This document shows, one piece after another, positions 17,324 to 25,605 of a DNA stretch of 64,000 nt; position 1 is the first letter of the stretch, and the number at the start of each line of letters is the position of its first letter. The stretch is taken from positions 1,538,001 to 1,602,000 of the forward strand of contig NZ_JAVDWM010000001.1 of assembly GCF_031457495.1 (NCBI RefSeq), given 5' to 3'. The notes under the pieces were generated by a model that was given only the letters and a program-made list of their open reading frames with translations, was not told the origin of the DNA and searched no databases. Both the position numbers and the translations under genes were made by a program. The stretch comes from Sphingopyxis sp. BE259 (lineage in GTDB: Bacteria > Pseudomonadota > Alphaproteobacteria > Sphingomonadales > Sphingomonadaceae).

Positions 17324-17857
17324 ATGGCCATCCTACCCATCATAGAGACCCCGGATCCCCGGCTGCGCGTCATTTCCAAGCCGGTCGAGAGCTTCGATGC
17401 CGAGCTGAAGCAGCTCGTCGCCGATATGTTCGAGACGATGTACGACGCCCCCGGCATCGGGCTGGCGGCGATTCAGGTCGGGGTGGCGAAGCGCATCCTG
17501 GTGATCGATCTGCAGGAACCCGATCCGGAGGATGAAGAGGGCAAGAAGGTGATCCGCGAGCCGCGCGTGTTCATCAACCCCGTCTTTTCCGACGAGAGCG
17601 AGGAGCATAGCGTCTATTCGGAAGGCTGCCTGTCGGTGCCCGAGCAATATGCCGATGTCACGCGCCCCGCCGAGGTCACCGTCGACTGGCAGGACGAAGA
17701 CGGCAAACATCATCAGGAACGCATGACCGGGCTGATGGCGACGTGCATCCAGCACGAGCACGACCATCTGGAGGGCATCCTCTTCATCGACCATCTGTCG
17801 CGGCTGAAGCGCGAGATGGTGCTGAAGAAGCTGATGAAGATGCGGAAGGCGGCTTAG
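17324..17857 (+). CDS. def: Peptide deformylase
   Basis: 177 aa. Removes the N-formyl group from nascent proteins. The three catalytic motifs are intact: GIGLAAIQ (44-51), EGCLS (100-104, metal ligand Cys102) and HEHDH (144-148, ligands His144 and His148 with catalytic Glu145). An insertion of acidic residues (DPEDEEGKK, about 67-75) is usual for alphaproteobacteria. The start at 17324 gives the family N-terminus AILPIIETPDPRLR; an upstream ATG at 17267 lies in the preceding gene. Confidence 0.96.
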   Translation: MAILPIIETPDPRLRVISKPVESFDAELKQLVADMFETMYDAPGIGLAAIQVGVAKRILVIDLQEPDPEDEEGKKVIREPRVFINPVFSDESEEHSVYSEGCLSVPEQYADVTRPAEVTVDWQDEDGKHHQERMTGLMATCIQHEHDHLEGILFIDHLSRLKREMVLKKLMKMRKAA

Positions 17858-17879
17858 CCCGTCATCGCTAGGCTAGCCT

Positions 17880-17978
17880 GTCATTGCGAGGAGCGTAGCG
17901 ACGCGGCAATCTCCAGTTATCGGCCGCGCGTTCCGATAGCTGGAGATTGCCGCGTCACCTTCGGCTCCTCGCAATGAC
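17880..17978. repeat. Palindromic repeat (gtcattgcgaggagc family)
   Basis: Inverted repeat between the convergent def and grpE genes. Arms GTCATTGCGAGGAGC and GCTCCTCGCAATGAC form the outside; GCAATCTCCAG and CTGGAGATTGC the inside. The motif 'cattgcgaggagc' is a repeat found in many alphaproteobacterial genomes. Confidence 0.85.
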
Positions 17979-17984
17979 GATTTA

Positions 17985-18545
17985 TTACCCCGCCTTCGCC
18001 ACCGCGACCATCGCCGGGCGCAGCAACCGGTCCTTCATCATATAGCCCGCCTGCATTTCCTGCACGATCGTGCCGGGTTCGGCGTCGCTGCTCGGGATCT
18101 CCAGCATCGCCTGATGCTGGTTGGGGTCGAGCGGCAGGCCGATCGCCGCAATGCGGGTGATGCCGTTGCGTTCGAACACGCCGAGCAATTCGCGCTCGGT
18201 CGCCTCAAGCCCGGTGATCAGCGGCTTGATCGCATCCGATGCGCGCTGTTCGTCGCTGAGCGCGGCGAGCGCGCGGCCCAGGTTGTCGGCGACCGACAAG
18301 ATGTCGCGCGCAAATTTGGTCGCGGCATAGGCGTGCGCGTCGGCAATTTCCTTTTCCTTGCGGCGACCCAGATTCTGCGTCTCGGCGCGCGCATAGAGCA
18401 GGTCTTGCTGCACCGCAGCCAGCTGTTCGTGCAGCTGGGCGACTTCGTCATTCTCGGGCGCAGCCGCTTCGGGGGCGTCGGTTGCGGTTGCGGCTTCTGG
18501 GGTCGCGCTGTCGTCGACCGGGGTGTCATTTTCGATGTTCGTCAT
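17985..18545 (-). CDS. grpE: Nucleotide exchange factor GrpE
   Basis: 186 aa. GrpE releases ADP from DnaK. An acidic, Ala-rich disordered N-terminus (about 1-40) leads into a long coiled-coil (EVAQLHEQLAAVQQDLLYARAETQNLGRRKEKE) and a small beta domain with GITRIAAIGLPLDPNQHQAMLEI, then MQAGYMMKDRLLRPAMVAVAK. It starts 4 bases after the hrcA stop, so hrcA-grpE form one operon. No CIRCE element is visible upstream of hrcA. Confidence 0.96.
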   Translation of the reverse strand: MTNIENDTPVDDSATPEAATATDAPEAAAPENDEVAQLHEQLAAVQQDLLYARAETQNLGRRKEKEIADAHAYAATKFARDILSVADNLGRALAALSDEQRASDAIKPLITGLEATERELLGVFERNGITRIAAIGLPLDPNQHQAMLEIPSSDAEPGTIVQEMQAGYMMKDRLLRPAMVAVAKAG

Positions 18546-18549
18546 AAAC

Positions 18550-19593
18550 CTATCGTATCAGTCTGGAGAGTGATTGTGCGGTGAAATCCACCATGGGAAC
18601 GATGCGGGCATAGTTCAAGCGGGTGGGGCCGATAACCCCGACCACGCCGACCACGCGCCCGTCCGATCCGCGATAGGGCGCCGCTATCACGGAAGAGCCC
18701 GAAAGCGAGAATAATTTATTTTCCGACCCGATGAAAATCCGGGTCGCGCTGCCGTCGCGCGCGCTGTCGAGCAATTGCGCAATGTCCTGTTTGGTTTCGA
18801 GCTCGTCGAGCAATTGCCGCACCCGGTCGAGGTCGCCGACCGCGCTGTCGTCGAGCAGATTGGCCTGCCCGCGCACGATCAGCACCGGGCGGTCGGCGCC
18901 GTCCGACGACCAGATCGCGAGCCCGCGCGACACAAGATCCTGCGCGGCGCGGTCGATCGCGATGCGCTCGGCCTCGATCTCGTGGCGCACCCGCGCCATC
19001 GCTTCGGTCAGAGTCAGGCCCGCCAGCATCGCGCTGATATAATTGCCCGCCTCGACCAGTGCCGACGGGTCCAGACCGGGCGGGGTGTCGATGACGCGGT
19101 TCTCGACCGCGCCGTCGCCCGCGACGAGCACGACGAGCGCCTGTGCGTCGGACAGCGGCACAAAGGCGACCTGTTTCAGGATACGCTCATGCTTGGGGAC
19201 GAGCACAAGTCCGGCGCACGCCGACAGCCCGGACAGCGCCGATGTCGCCTGCGCCAGCGCGCTTTCGATCGGACCGGGGTCGGACAGGCTCGCCTCGATC
19301 TGGGCGCGGTCCTCGGCGCTCGGTTCGGCGACCTGCATCATCCCGTCGACGAACAGCCGCAGCCCTTGTTCGGTCGGCAGGCGCCCCGCGCTGGTGTGCG
19401 GGCTGGCGAGCAGGCCATATTCCTCCAGATCCTGCATCACATTGCGGATCGAGGCAGGAGACAGGTTAAGCGCCGCGAGTTTGGACAGGGTGCGCGACCC
19501 GACCGGCTGGCCCGTTTCCAGATAGGCATCGACGACCAGCCGGAACACGTCACGGGCGCGCGTGGTGAGTTCGGTGATCGGCGCGGTGGTCAT
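18550..19593 (-). CDS. hrcA: Heat-inducible transcription repressor HrcA
   Basis: 347 aa. HrcA represses groESL and other chaperone genes by binding CIRCE. The N-terminal winged helix reads VFRLVVDAYLETGQPVGSRTLSK and LSPASIRNVMQDLEEYGLL, then SPHTSAGRLPTEQGLRLFVD; the C-terminal part carries the GAF-like domain and ends YARIVPMVDFTAQSLSRLI. It precedes grpE with a 4-base gap. I searched the region in front of it for the TTAGCACTC-N9-GAGTGCTAA operator and did not find one, so local autoregulation is not supported. Confidence 0.96.
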   Translation of the reverse strand: MTTAPITELTTRARDVFRLVVDAYLETGQPVGSRTLSKLAALNLSPASIRNVMQDLEEYGLLASPHTSAGRLPTEQGLRLFVDGMMQVAEPSAEDRAQIEASLSDPGPIESALAQATSALSGLSACAGLVLVPKHERILKQVAFVPLSDAQALVVLVAGDGAVENRVIDTPPGLDPSALVEAGNYISAMLAGLTLTEAMARVRHEIEAERIAIDRAAQDLVSRGLAIWSSDGADRPVLIVRGQANLLDDSAVGDLDRVRQLLDELETKQDIAQLLDSARDGSATRIFIGSENKLFSLSGSSVIAAPYRGSDGRVVGVVGVIGPTRLNYARIVPMVDFTAQSLSRLIR

Positions 19594-19636
19594 GGTGGGG
19601 ATTTAGGGACGCGGGGGCGTGGGGGCAAGCGGACGA

Positions 19637-19765
19637 TCCTCCCCATCGACTTGCGATGGGGAGGTGGCAGCCCGCAGGGCTGACGGAGGGGCCGCGACGT
19701 TGCTGCCCCTCCACCACCGCCTGCGGCGGCGGTCCCCCTCCCCATCGCAAGTCGATGGGGAGGAT
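19637..19765. repeat. Palindromic repeat (cctccccatcgacttgcgatgggg family)
   Basis: Between the divergent hrcA and rph genes. Each end is a hairpin (TCCTCCCCATCGACTTGCGA with ATGGGGAGG and the mirror copy), with AGGGCTGACGGAGGGGC and GCCCCTCCACCACC inside. A related, less perfect element is at 29777-29910. Confidence 0.85.
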
Positions 19766-19828
19766 CAGGTTTGCGCTCGCCTCGCTTCACCGCTAAGCGC
19801 GCGGCACACAATCACAGGAGAATCCCCC

Positions 19829-20545
19829 ATGCGCCCATCCGGCCGCGCCCCCGATCAGATGCGCCCCATCGCCATCGAAACCGCCTTCACCATCCATGCC
19901 GAAGGCAGTGTTTTGGTCAGCTTTGGCAACACGAAGGTGCTGGTGACCGCCAGCGTCGACGAAAAGGTGCCGCCGTTCCTGCGCGGCAAGGGGCAGGGGT
20001 GGGTCACCGCCGAATATGGCATGCTGCCCCGCGCGACGCACACCCGCGGCAGCCGCGAAGCGGCAAAGGGCAAGCAGTCGGGCCGGACGCAGGAAATTCA
20101 GCGGCTTATCGGACGTAGCTTGCGCGCCGTAGTCGATATGAAAAAGCTGGGCGAGCGCCAGATCGTCATCGATTGTGACGTGATCCAGGCCGACGGCGGC
20201 ACCCGCACCGCGTCGATTTCGGGCGCGTGGGTCGCGCTGCGGCTTGCGGTCGATACCTTGCTCGAAAGCAAGGCAATTGCCGAGGATCCGATCGTCGACA
20301 AGGTCGGCGCGATTTCGTGCGGCATTTACAACGGCACTCCGGTGCTCGACCTGGATTATGACGAGGATTCGGTCGCCGAGGCCGACGGCAATTTTGTGCT
20401 GACCGGCCGCGGCCAGATCGTCGAAGTGCAGGCGAGCGCCGAGGGTGCAACCTATGACGAGGAAGGCTTGCTGCGGTTGCTGCGGTTGGCGCGCATCGGC
20501 TGCGGCGAGATTTTTGCGGCGCAGGACAAGGCGACGGGGCGGTAA
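19829..20545 (+). CDS. rph: Ribonuclease PH
   Basis: 238 aa. A phosphorolytic 3'-5' exoribonuclease that trims tRNA 3' ends. The N-terminus [20 protein letters not shown] and [22 protein letters not shown] (phosphate-binding arginines), then [19 protein letters not shown] and [18 protein letters not shown] are diagnostic. ACAGGAG lies 8 bases before the ATG at 19829; an earlier in-frame ATG at 19619 lies in a repeat and is rejected. First gene of the rph-rdgB-hemW-xerC run. Confidence 0.96.
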   Translation: MRPSGRAPDQMRPIAIETAFTIHAEGSVLVSFGNTKVLVTASVDEKVPPFLRGKGQGWVTAEYGMLPRATHTRGSREAAKGKQSGRTQEIQRLIGRSLRAVVDMKKLGERQIVIDCDVIQADGGTRTASISGAWVALRLAVDTLLESKAIAEDPIVDKVGAISCGIYNGTPVLDLDYDEDSVAEADGNFVLTGRGQIVEVQASAEGATYDEEGLLRLLRLARIGCGEIFAAQDKATGR

Positions 20546-20571
20546 TTGGGCAGCGGATAGGTAATCAGCTT

Positions 20572-20644
20572 CGTCACCCCGGACTTGATCCGGGGTCCAT
20601 GACGCCGCCGCAGTTATGGATGCCGGATCAAGTCCGGCATGACG
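20572..20644. repeat. Palindromic repeat (cgtcaccccggacttgatccgggg family)
   Basis: 73-base inverted repeat between rph and rdgB: CGTCACCCCGGACTTGATCCGGGGTCCATGACG and ATGGATGCCGGATCAAGTCCGGCATGACG. Its right end lies 19 bases before the rdgB start. Confidence 0.85.
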
Positions 20645-20663
20645 ATGAATTGGAAGTAGCATC

Positions 20664-21290
20664 ATGACCCATCGCAAACTCACCCCCGGTAAACTCGTCA
20701 TCGCGAGCCACAATGCGGGCAAGGTGCGCGAGATTCGGGCGCTGCTCGAACCGTTCGGCATCGAGCCGGTGTCGGCGGGCGACTTGGGCTTGCCCGAGCC
20801 CGAGGAAACCGGAACGACGTTCCGTGAGAACGCGCTGCTGAAAGCGCATGCGAGCGCGTCGGCGGCGGGACTACCCGCGCTCGCCGACGATAGCGGCCTC
20901 GAAGTTGCCGCGCTGGGCGGGCGCCCGGGGGTTTACACCGCCGACTGGGCCGAACGGCAGACGTTTGAGGGACCGCCCGGTCGTGACTGGTATATGGCGA
21001 TGGGCAAGGTCGAGGGGCTGCTCGCCGAGCAGGGGCCGGACGTCGACCGCAGCGCCTGTTTCGTCTGCACCCTCGCGCTCGCCTGGCCCGATGGGCATGC
21101 CGAGCTATTCGAGGGACGCGCGCAGGGTAGCCTGACCTGGCCGCCGCGTGGGTTGCTGGGGTTCGGCTATGATCCGGTGTTTATTTCGACTGGTAACACA
21201 CTGACTTACGCCGAAATAGATCCGGCGGAAAAGCACGCGATCAGCCACCGCGCCGATGCGTTTGCCAAGCTGGTGGCGGGGGTGTTTTAA
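20664..21290 (+). CDS. rdgB: XTP/dITP diphosphatase (RdgB/HAM1)
   Basis: 208 aa. House-cleaning enzyme that hydrolyses ITP, dITP and XTP to monophosphates. The nucleotide motif [11 protein letters not shown] (14-24), LADDSGLEV and the late GFGYDPVFI, then [11 protein letters not shown] are the family signatures. The same-strand rph lies upstream with a repeat between them; rph-rdgB-hemW is a common order in alphaproteobacteria. Confidence 0.95.
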   Translation: MTHRKLTPGKLVIASHNAGKVREIRALLEPFGIEPVSAGDLGLPEPEETGTTFRENALLKAHASASAAGLPALADDSGLEVAALGGRPGVYTADWAERQTFEGPPGRDWYMAMGKVEGLLAEQGPDVDRSACFVCTLALAWPDGHAELFEGRAQGSLTWPPRGLLGFGYDPVFISTGNTLTYAEIDPAEKHAISHRADAFAKLVAGVF

Positions 21291-21302
21291 CGTCGAGATA
21301 TT

Positions 21303-21382
21303 CGTCACCCCGGACTTGATCCGGGGTCGCCATCGGCCCTGGGCAACATCCGCAAGCGATTCCGGCTTTCGCCGGAATGACG
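21303..21382. repeat. Hybrid palindromic repeat between rdgB and hemW
   Basis: The left half is the CGTCACCCCGGACTTGATCCGGGG arm also seen at 20572; the right half is ATTCCGGCTTTCGCCGGAATGACG, which resembles the arm at 4318-4347. The two halves therefore come from different families. The right end abuts the AAAGGGAG ribosome site region of hemW. Confidence 0.75.
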
Positions 21383-21403
21383 AAAGGGAGTAGGGCGCCC
21401 CGC

Positions 21404-22549
21404 ATGGCCGAACCGCTCGCCCTTTATATCCATTGGCCGTTTTGCGTGTCGAAATGCCCCTATTGCGACTTCAACAGCCATGTGCGCGAAAGCGTTGACC
21501 AGGCGGTGTGGCGCGAGGCGTTGCTTGCCGATCTGCGGCATGAGGCGGCGTTGCTGCCGGGCCGCCGCGTTGGGTCGATCTTTTTCGGCGGGGGTACGCC
21601 GAGCCTGATGCCGCCCGCGACCGTGGCGGCGGTGATCGCCGCGGCGGGGGCCGAATGGGGGCTGACCCACGACTGCGAGATCACGCTGGAAGCAAATCCC
21701 AACTCGGTCGAGGTGGCCAACTTTGCCGACCTCGCCGCCGCGGGGGTCAACCGCGTGTCGATCGGCGTTCAGAGCTTCGATTCGCAAATACTTGAATTTC
21801 TTGGCCGTGCGCACAGCGAAGATGAGGCGCGGCGTGCGATTGCGACCGCGCAGGAGCATTTTGCGCGGGTCAGCTTCGACCTGATCTACGCGCGGCCGGG
21901 CCAAACGATGGCGGCGTGGGAAAGCGAATTGGCGCAGGCGCTGGCGTTCGGCACCGATCATCTTTCGCTCTACCAGCTGACCATCGAGCCCGGCACGCGC
22001 TTTGCCACGCTGGCGGCGAAGGGTGATCTGACTATCCCCGACGGCGACGCCGCCGCCGACCTGTTCGACGCGACGCAGGCGATGACGTCCGCCGCCGGAC
22101 TGCCGCGCTACGAGGTGTCAAACCATGCCCGTATTGGGCAGGAGAGCCGCCACAACCTCGCTTACTGGCGTTACGCCGATTATGCCGGGGTCGGCCCCGG
22201 CGCGCATGGGCGGCGATTGGGTCAGGCGACCGAGCGGCACAAGAAGCCCGAGAATTTCATCGCCGCGGTGGAGCGCAATGGCCATGGCCTGAAGGTCGAG
22301 AGCGATCTGCCAGCGCACGAGCGCGCGACCGAGGCGATGCTGATGGGGCTGCGGCTGACCGAGGGGATCGATCTGGCGCGGATCGAGGCGCGGAGCGGGC
22401 TGGCGCGCGAGGCGTTTGTCGATGCGGATGCGGTGGCGCGGTTGGTCGATCAGGGATTGATGGCGCAGGAGGGCGACCGGCTGGCGGTGACCGACGAGGG
22501 CATATTGCTGCTCGACTCGATCCTTTCCGCGGTGGTGCGGACCGGCTAG
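21404..22549 (+). CDS. hemW: Radical SAM heme chaperone HemW
   Basis: 381 aa. HemW is a heme-binding radical SAM protein, long misannotated as anaerobic coproporphyrinogen III oxidase. The cluster motif is CxxxCxxC at Cys14, Cys18 and Cys21 (FCVSKCPYCDF); the following Cys that HemN needs is absent and the start ALYIHWPFC is of HemW type. Then GGGTPSLM, EANPNSVE, GVNRVSIGVQSF and FDLIYARPGQT follow in the usual order. The start at 21404 matches the family; an ATG at 21377 lies within the repeat. Confidence 0.93.
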   Translation: MAEPLALYIHWPFCVSKCPYCDFNSHVRESVDQAVWREALLADLRHEAALLPGRRVGSIFFGGGTPSLMPPATVAAVIAAAGAEWGLTHDCEITLEANPNSVEVANFADLAAAGVNRVSIGVQSFDSQILEFLGRAHSEDEARRAIATAQEHFARVSFDLIYARPGQTMAAWESELAQALAFGTDHLSLYQLTIEPGTRFATLAAKGDLTIPDGDAAADLFDATQAMTSAAGLPRYEVSNHARIGQESRHNLAYWRYADYAGVGPGAHGRRLGQATERHKKPENFIAAVERNGHGLKVESDLPAHERATEAMLMGLRLTEGIDLARIEARSGLAREAFVDADAVARLVDQGLMAQEGDRLAVTDEGILLLDSILSAVVRTG

Positions 22550-22560
22550 ACTCACTTCAC

Positions 22561-22642
22561 CCGTTCGCATCGAGCGAAGTCGAGATGCCTTTCAGGCTCG
22601 CACCACGTCGATGGGTGTCTCGACTTCGCTCGACACGAACGG
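22561..22642. repeat. Palindromic repeat (ccgttcgcatcgagcgaagtcgag family)
   Basis: Inverted repeat with ends CCGTTCG and CGAACGG and arms GAGCGAAGTCGAGA / TCTCGACTTCGCTC. It lies between hemW and xerC and ends 17 bases before the xerC TTG start. Confidence 0.85.
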
Positions 22643-22658
22643 ATCGAGAGGGACTGTT

Positions 22659-23549
22659 TTGGCGCAAGATCTGATCCGCGACTGGGATGCCCATCTGGCG
22701 CATGAAAAGCGCCGGTCGGAGCATACGCGCCGCGCCTATATCGCGACTGCGGATCGATTTTGCGCTTTCCTGGCGCAGCACCGCGGTGGGGCCGTTGATC
22801 ACTCGATGCTGGCGAAACTGACCCCGAACGACCTGCGCGCCTATCTCGCCGATCGCCGCGCCGAGGGGTTGGGCAATGCGTCGGCGGCGCGCGAGCTGTC
22901 GGCGCTGCGCGGATTCCTGCGCTTTGTGGGCGGCTCGAACACCAGCATCCCGCCGTTGCGCGGGCCGCGGGTCAAGAAGGGGTTGCCGCGCCCCGTTGCC
23001 CCGACCGAGGCATTGGCGCTGGCGCAGGAGATTGAGGACAATGCCCGCGAGGGCTGGACCGGCGCGCGCGATTTCGCGCTGCTGTTGCTGCTCTATGGCG
23101 CGGGGCTGCGGATCGGCGAGGCGCTGTCGCTGACCGGTGCCGCTCTGCCGCTGGGCGAGACGCTGCGGGTCACCGGCAAGCGCAGCAAGACGCGAGTCGT
23201 GCCGGTCTTGCCCGCCGTCGCGAGCGCCGTGGCGCGCTATGTCGATGCCTGTCCGTGGCCGATCGCCAAGGACGCGCCGCTATTCCTCGGCGCGCGCGGC
23301 GGGCCGCTCCAGCCCGGCGTGGTGCGCGCCAGCGTGCGGTCTGCGCGGCGCGCGCTGGGGCTGTCCGAACGCACGACGCCCCACGCGCTGCGGCACAGTT
23401 TCGCGACGCATCTGCTGGCGGGCGGCGCCGATTTGCGCAGTTTGCAGGAGCTGCTGGGCCACGCGAGCCTCGCCTCGACGCAGGTCTACACGGCGGTCGA
23501 TGCCGCGCATCTGCTCGACATCTATCGCAGCGCCCACCCGCGGGCTTAA
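22659..23549 (+). CDS. xerC: Tyrosine recombinase XerC
   Basis: 296 aa. XerC/XerD resolve chromosome dimers at dif. All catalytic residues are present: Arg151, Lys174, His242, Arg245 (HALRHSFATHLL), His268 (LLGHASLAS) and nucleophile Tyr277 (TQVYT). The SAM-like N-terminal domain is seen at about 5-95. The TTG at 22659 is chosen because GAGAGGGA (22646-22653) lies 5-6 bases upstream and the protein then starts with the family's first helix; the longer frame runs back into a repeat. XerC versus XerD is assigned from the linkage with hemW/dedA-type core genes and sequence style, with some doubt. Confidence 0.85.
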   Translation: MAQDLIRDWDAHLAHEKRRSEHTRRAYIATADRFCAFLAQHRGGAVDHSMLAKLTPNDLRAYLADRRAEGLGNASAARELSALRGFLRFVGGSNTSIPPLRGPRVKKGLPRPVAPTEALALAQEIEDNAREGWTGARDFALLLLLYGAGLRIGEALSLTGAALPLGETLRVTGKRSKTRVVPVLPAVASAVARYVDACPWPIAKDAPLFLGARGGPLQPGVVRASVRSARRALGLSERTTPHALRHSFATHLLAGGADLRSLQELLGHASLASTQVYTAVDAAHLLDIYRSAHPRA

Positions 23550-23565
23550 GGGGGACTTTCTCTCT

Positions 23566-23644
23566 CCGTTCGTCTCGAGCGAAGTCGCGAGACGTTGCGT
23601 TTCTGCGTGCCTTCGGGTGTCTCGACTTCGCTCGACACGAGCGG
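23566..23644. repeat. Palindromic repeat (ccgttcgtctcgagcgaagtc family)
   Basis: Inverted repeat between convergent xerC and dedA: CCGTTCGTCTCGAGCGAAGTCGCGAGAC and GTGTCTCGACTTCGCTCGACACGAGCGG. Same family as 22561-22642, which lies less than 1 kb away on the other side of xerC, so xerC is bracketed by two copies. Confidence 0.85.
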
Positions 23645-23657
23645 GGTCAGGGCCGTC

Positions 23658-24269
23658 CTATTCCTCGCTGAGGTTCGTCGGTTTCCAAGTGATAACCCGG
23701 TAAAAATAGAGCAGCACCAGCGACCCGATCGCGAAGATCGCCGCCGGACCGACAAACGCATCCATGTTGGCGAATTTGCCGCCGAACCAATTGCCCGCCC
23801 CGGCCAGCGCGGTGATCCAGATCGTCGATCCGGCGGCGGTCCACAGCAGAAACTTTGCCTGGTTCATCTTTACCATGCCCGCGGGCAGCGACACCATCGT
23901 TCGCGCGACAGGCATGAAGCGCGCGATAAAAACGATGCTCGGCCCATGTTTCAGAAACCAGCCGTGCAGCCGCTCGACATCGGCCCAGTCGAGGGTCAGC
24001 CAGCGGCCATGGCGGTCGATAAAGGGCTTCAGCCGCTCATAACCGATCCAGCGCCCGATGCCGTACCACACCCAATTGCCTGCCGTCGTCCCGGCGACGG
24101 CGACCGCGACCAACGTCCAGAAATCGAAATGCCCCTTGGCGACGGCGATGCCGCCGAGGCCCATGATGACCTCAGACGGGATCGGCGGGAACACATTCTC
24201 GAGGAACATGAGGATGAAGATCCCCACATAGCCCCAGCTCTGGATCAGGTTCAGGATGAAATCGGTCAT
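23658..24269 (-). CDS. DedA-family membrane protein
   Basis: 203 aa with 4-5 hydrophobic segments. The DedA marks are the re-entrant loop LENVFPPIPSEVIMGLGGIAV (about residues 23-43) with its acidic residue and the RFMPVARTMVSLPAGMVKM segment (about 117-135). DedA proteins are thought to flip undecaprenyl phosphate or phospholipids and to affect membrane potential and cell division. It lies 24 bases downstream of gshB on the same strand. Confidence 0.88.
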   Translation of the reverse strand: MTDFILNLIQSWGYVGIFILMFLENVFPPIPSEVIMGLGGIAVAKGHFDFWTLVAVAVAGTTAGNWVWYGIGRWIGYERLKPFIDRHGRWLTLDWADVERLHGWFLKHGPSIVFIARFMPVARTMVSLPAGMVKMNQAKFLLWTAAGSTIWITALAGAGNWFGGKFANMDAFVGPAAIFAIGSLVLLYFYRVITWKPTNLSEE

Positions 24270-24293
24270 GGCGGGGAGAACGCGCGGGCGGGG

Positions 24294-25244
24294 TCAACCG
24301 ATCCGTCGGACGATCGCGTCCCAGATCATGCCCGCCGTATCGCTGTTGTTGAAGCGGTCGATCGCAACGATGCCGGTCGGCGAGGTGACGTTGATTTCGG
24401 TCAGCCATTCGCCGCCGATCACGTCGATGCCGACAAAGACCAGTCCGCGTTCCTTGAGCGCGGGGCCGAGCGCGGCGCAGATTTCCTGCTCGCGCGCGGT
24501 CAGTTCGGTCGCTTCGGCGAAACCTCCGACCGCCAGGTTCGAGCGGAATTCGCCTTCGCCAGGCTTGCGGTTGATCGCCCCCGCGACTTCGCCATCGATC
24601 AGCACGATGCGCTTGTCGCCTTGGCTGACGCTGGGCAGGAATTGCTGGACCATGAAGGGTTCGGGCCACACCTGACCGAACAATTCGACCAGCGCGCCGA
24701 GGTTGCTGCCGTCGGCGTCGATGCGGAACACCGCCTTGCCGCCGTTGCCGTGCAGCGGCTTGATCACGACGGCGCCGTGGCGCGCCTGAAAATCCTTCAC
24801 CGCATCAAGGTCGCGGGTGACCATCGTCGGCGGCATATATTCGGGGAAGTCGAGCACGAAGACTTTTTCGGGCGCGTTGCGGACCGACACCGGATCATTG
24901 ACCACCAACGTCTCGCTGGCGATCCGTTCGAGCAGCCAGGTGCCGGTGAGATAGCCGAGGTCGAAGGGCGGATCCTGCCGCATCAGCACGACATCGACAT
25001 CGCGGCCCAGATCGAGGATCACTTCGTCGCCAAAGCTGTAATGCGCGCCAACCTCGCGCTTCACGTTGAGGACGCGATGCGCCTTGGTCGTCAGCCGCCC
25101 AGCCTCCCAAGTCAGCCCGCGCACATCATAATGATAGAGGGCATAGCCGCGTTCGAGCGCCTTCAGCATCAAGTGGAAACTGCTGTCACCCCCGATGTTG
25201 ATTCCGTCCATCGGGTCCATTTGCACTGCGGCGCGCAGGGTCAT
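24294..25244 (-). CDS. gshB: Glutathione synthetase
   Basis: 316 aa. ATP-grasp enzyme joining gamma-glutamylcysteine and glycine. Seen: VLMRQDPPFDLGYLT, VNDPVSVRNAPEKVF, the ATP loop VIKPLHGNGGKAVFRI, QQFLPSVSQGDKRIVLIDGE, and GIDVIGGEWLTEINVTSPTGI with the metal-binding Glu and Asn. The ATG at 25244 is preceded by GAGGAA; the family start is MTLRAAVQMDPMDGI. Genes yraN and rsmI lie directly upstream, so rsmI-yraN-gshB-dedA form one minus-strand operon. Confidence 0.96.
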   Translation of the reverse strand: MTLRAAVQMDPMDGINIGGDSSFHLMLKALERGYALYHYDVRGLTWEAGRLTTKAHRVLNVKREVGAHYSFGDEVILDLGRDVDVVLMRQDPPFDLGYLTGTWLLERIASETLVVNDPVSVRNAPEKVFVLDFPEYMPPTMVTRDLDAVKDFQARHGAVVIKPLHGNGGKAVFRIDADGSNLGALVELFGQVWPEPFMVQQFLPSVSQGDKRIVLIDGEVAGAINRKPGEGEFRSNLAVGGFAEATELTAREQEICAALGPALKERGLVFVGIDVIGGEWLTEINVTSPTGIVAIDRFNNSDTAGMIWDAIVRRIG

Positions 25245-25254
25245 TCGATATTCC

Positions 25255-25605
25255 TCAGGGTTGCCAGACGTGGACCAGATGGCGTGGCAGGCGCCCCGGC
25301 GCAAGGAGCATCACGTCGATGCGGATGTCATCCTGCGGTCGGGCGAAGCGCGGGCTGAGCATTTCCGCCGCTGCGGCAACGCGGCGCAGGCGATATTGAT
25401 CGATCGCAAGATCGAGGTCTTCGGGGCGTTCGCGCCATTTCACCTCGATGAAAGCGACGATGCGGCCGCGCCGCGCGACGAGATCAACTTCGCCCGCGGC
25501 GACGCGCAACCGCTCGCCCAATATCCGCCAGCCATGCAGCCGCAGCCACCAAGCGGCGCGGCGCTCGCCCTTGCGCCCGCGCGCCTCGGCGGCGGCACGC
25601 TTCAA
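25255..25605 (-). CDS. yraN: UPF0102 (YraN) endonuclease-fold protein
   Basis: 116 aa. Pattern GRKGERRAAWWLRLHGWRIL, then GEVDLVARRGRIVAFIEVKWR: the acidic residues and the E-x-K of a restriction-endonuclease-like core (YraN, UPF0102). It overlaps rsmI by 4 bases, the conserved linkage in proteobacteria. Its natural substrate is unknown; the Holliday-junction-resolvase-like fold is established for the family, not activity here. Confidence 0.9.
   Translation of the reverse strand: MKRAAAEARGRKGERRAAWWLRLHGWRILGERLRVAAGEVDLVARRGRIVAFIEVKWRERPEDLDLAIDQYRLRRVAAAAEMLSPRFARPQDDIRIDVMLLAPGRLPRHLVHVWQP

Noticed and set aside
19594..19828. CIRCE operator (TTAGCACTC-N9-GAGTGCTAA) in front of hrcA
   Set aside because: Searched by eye in both orientations; only a repeat is present and no CIRCE.
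23595..25358. Plus-strand open frame of 587 codons opposite dedA and gshB
   Set aside because: Antisense of two clear genes; composition typical of shadow frames.
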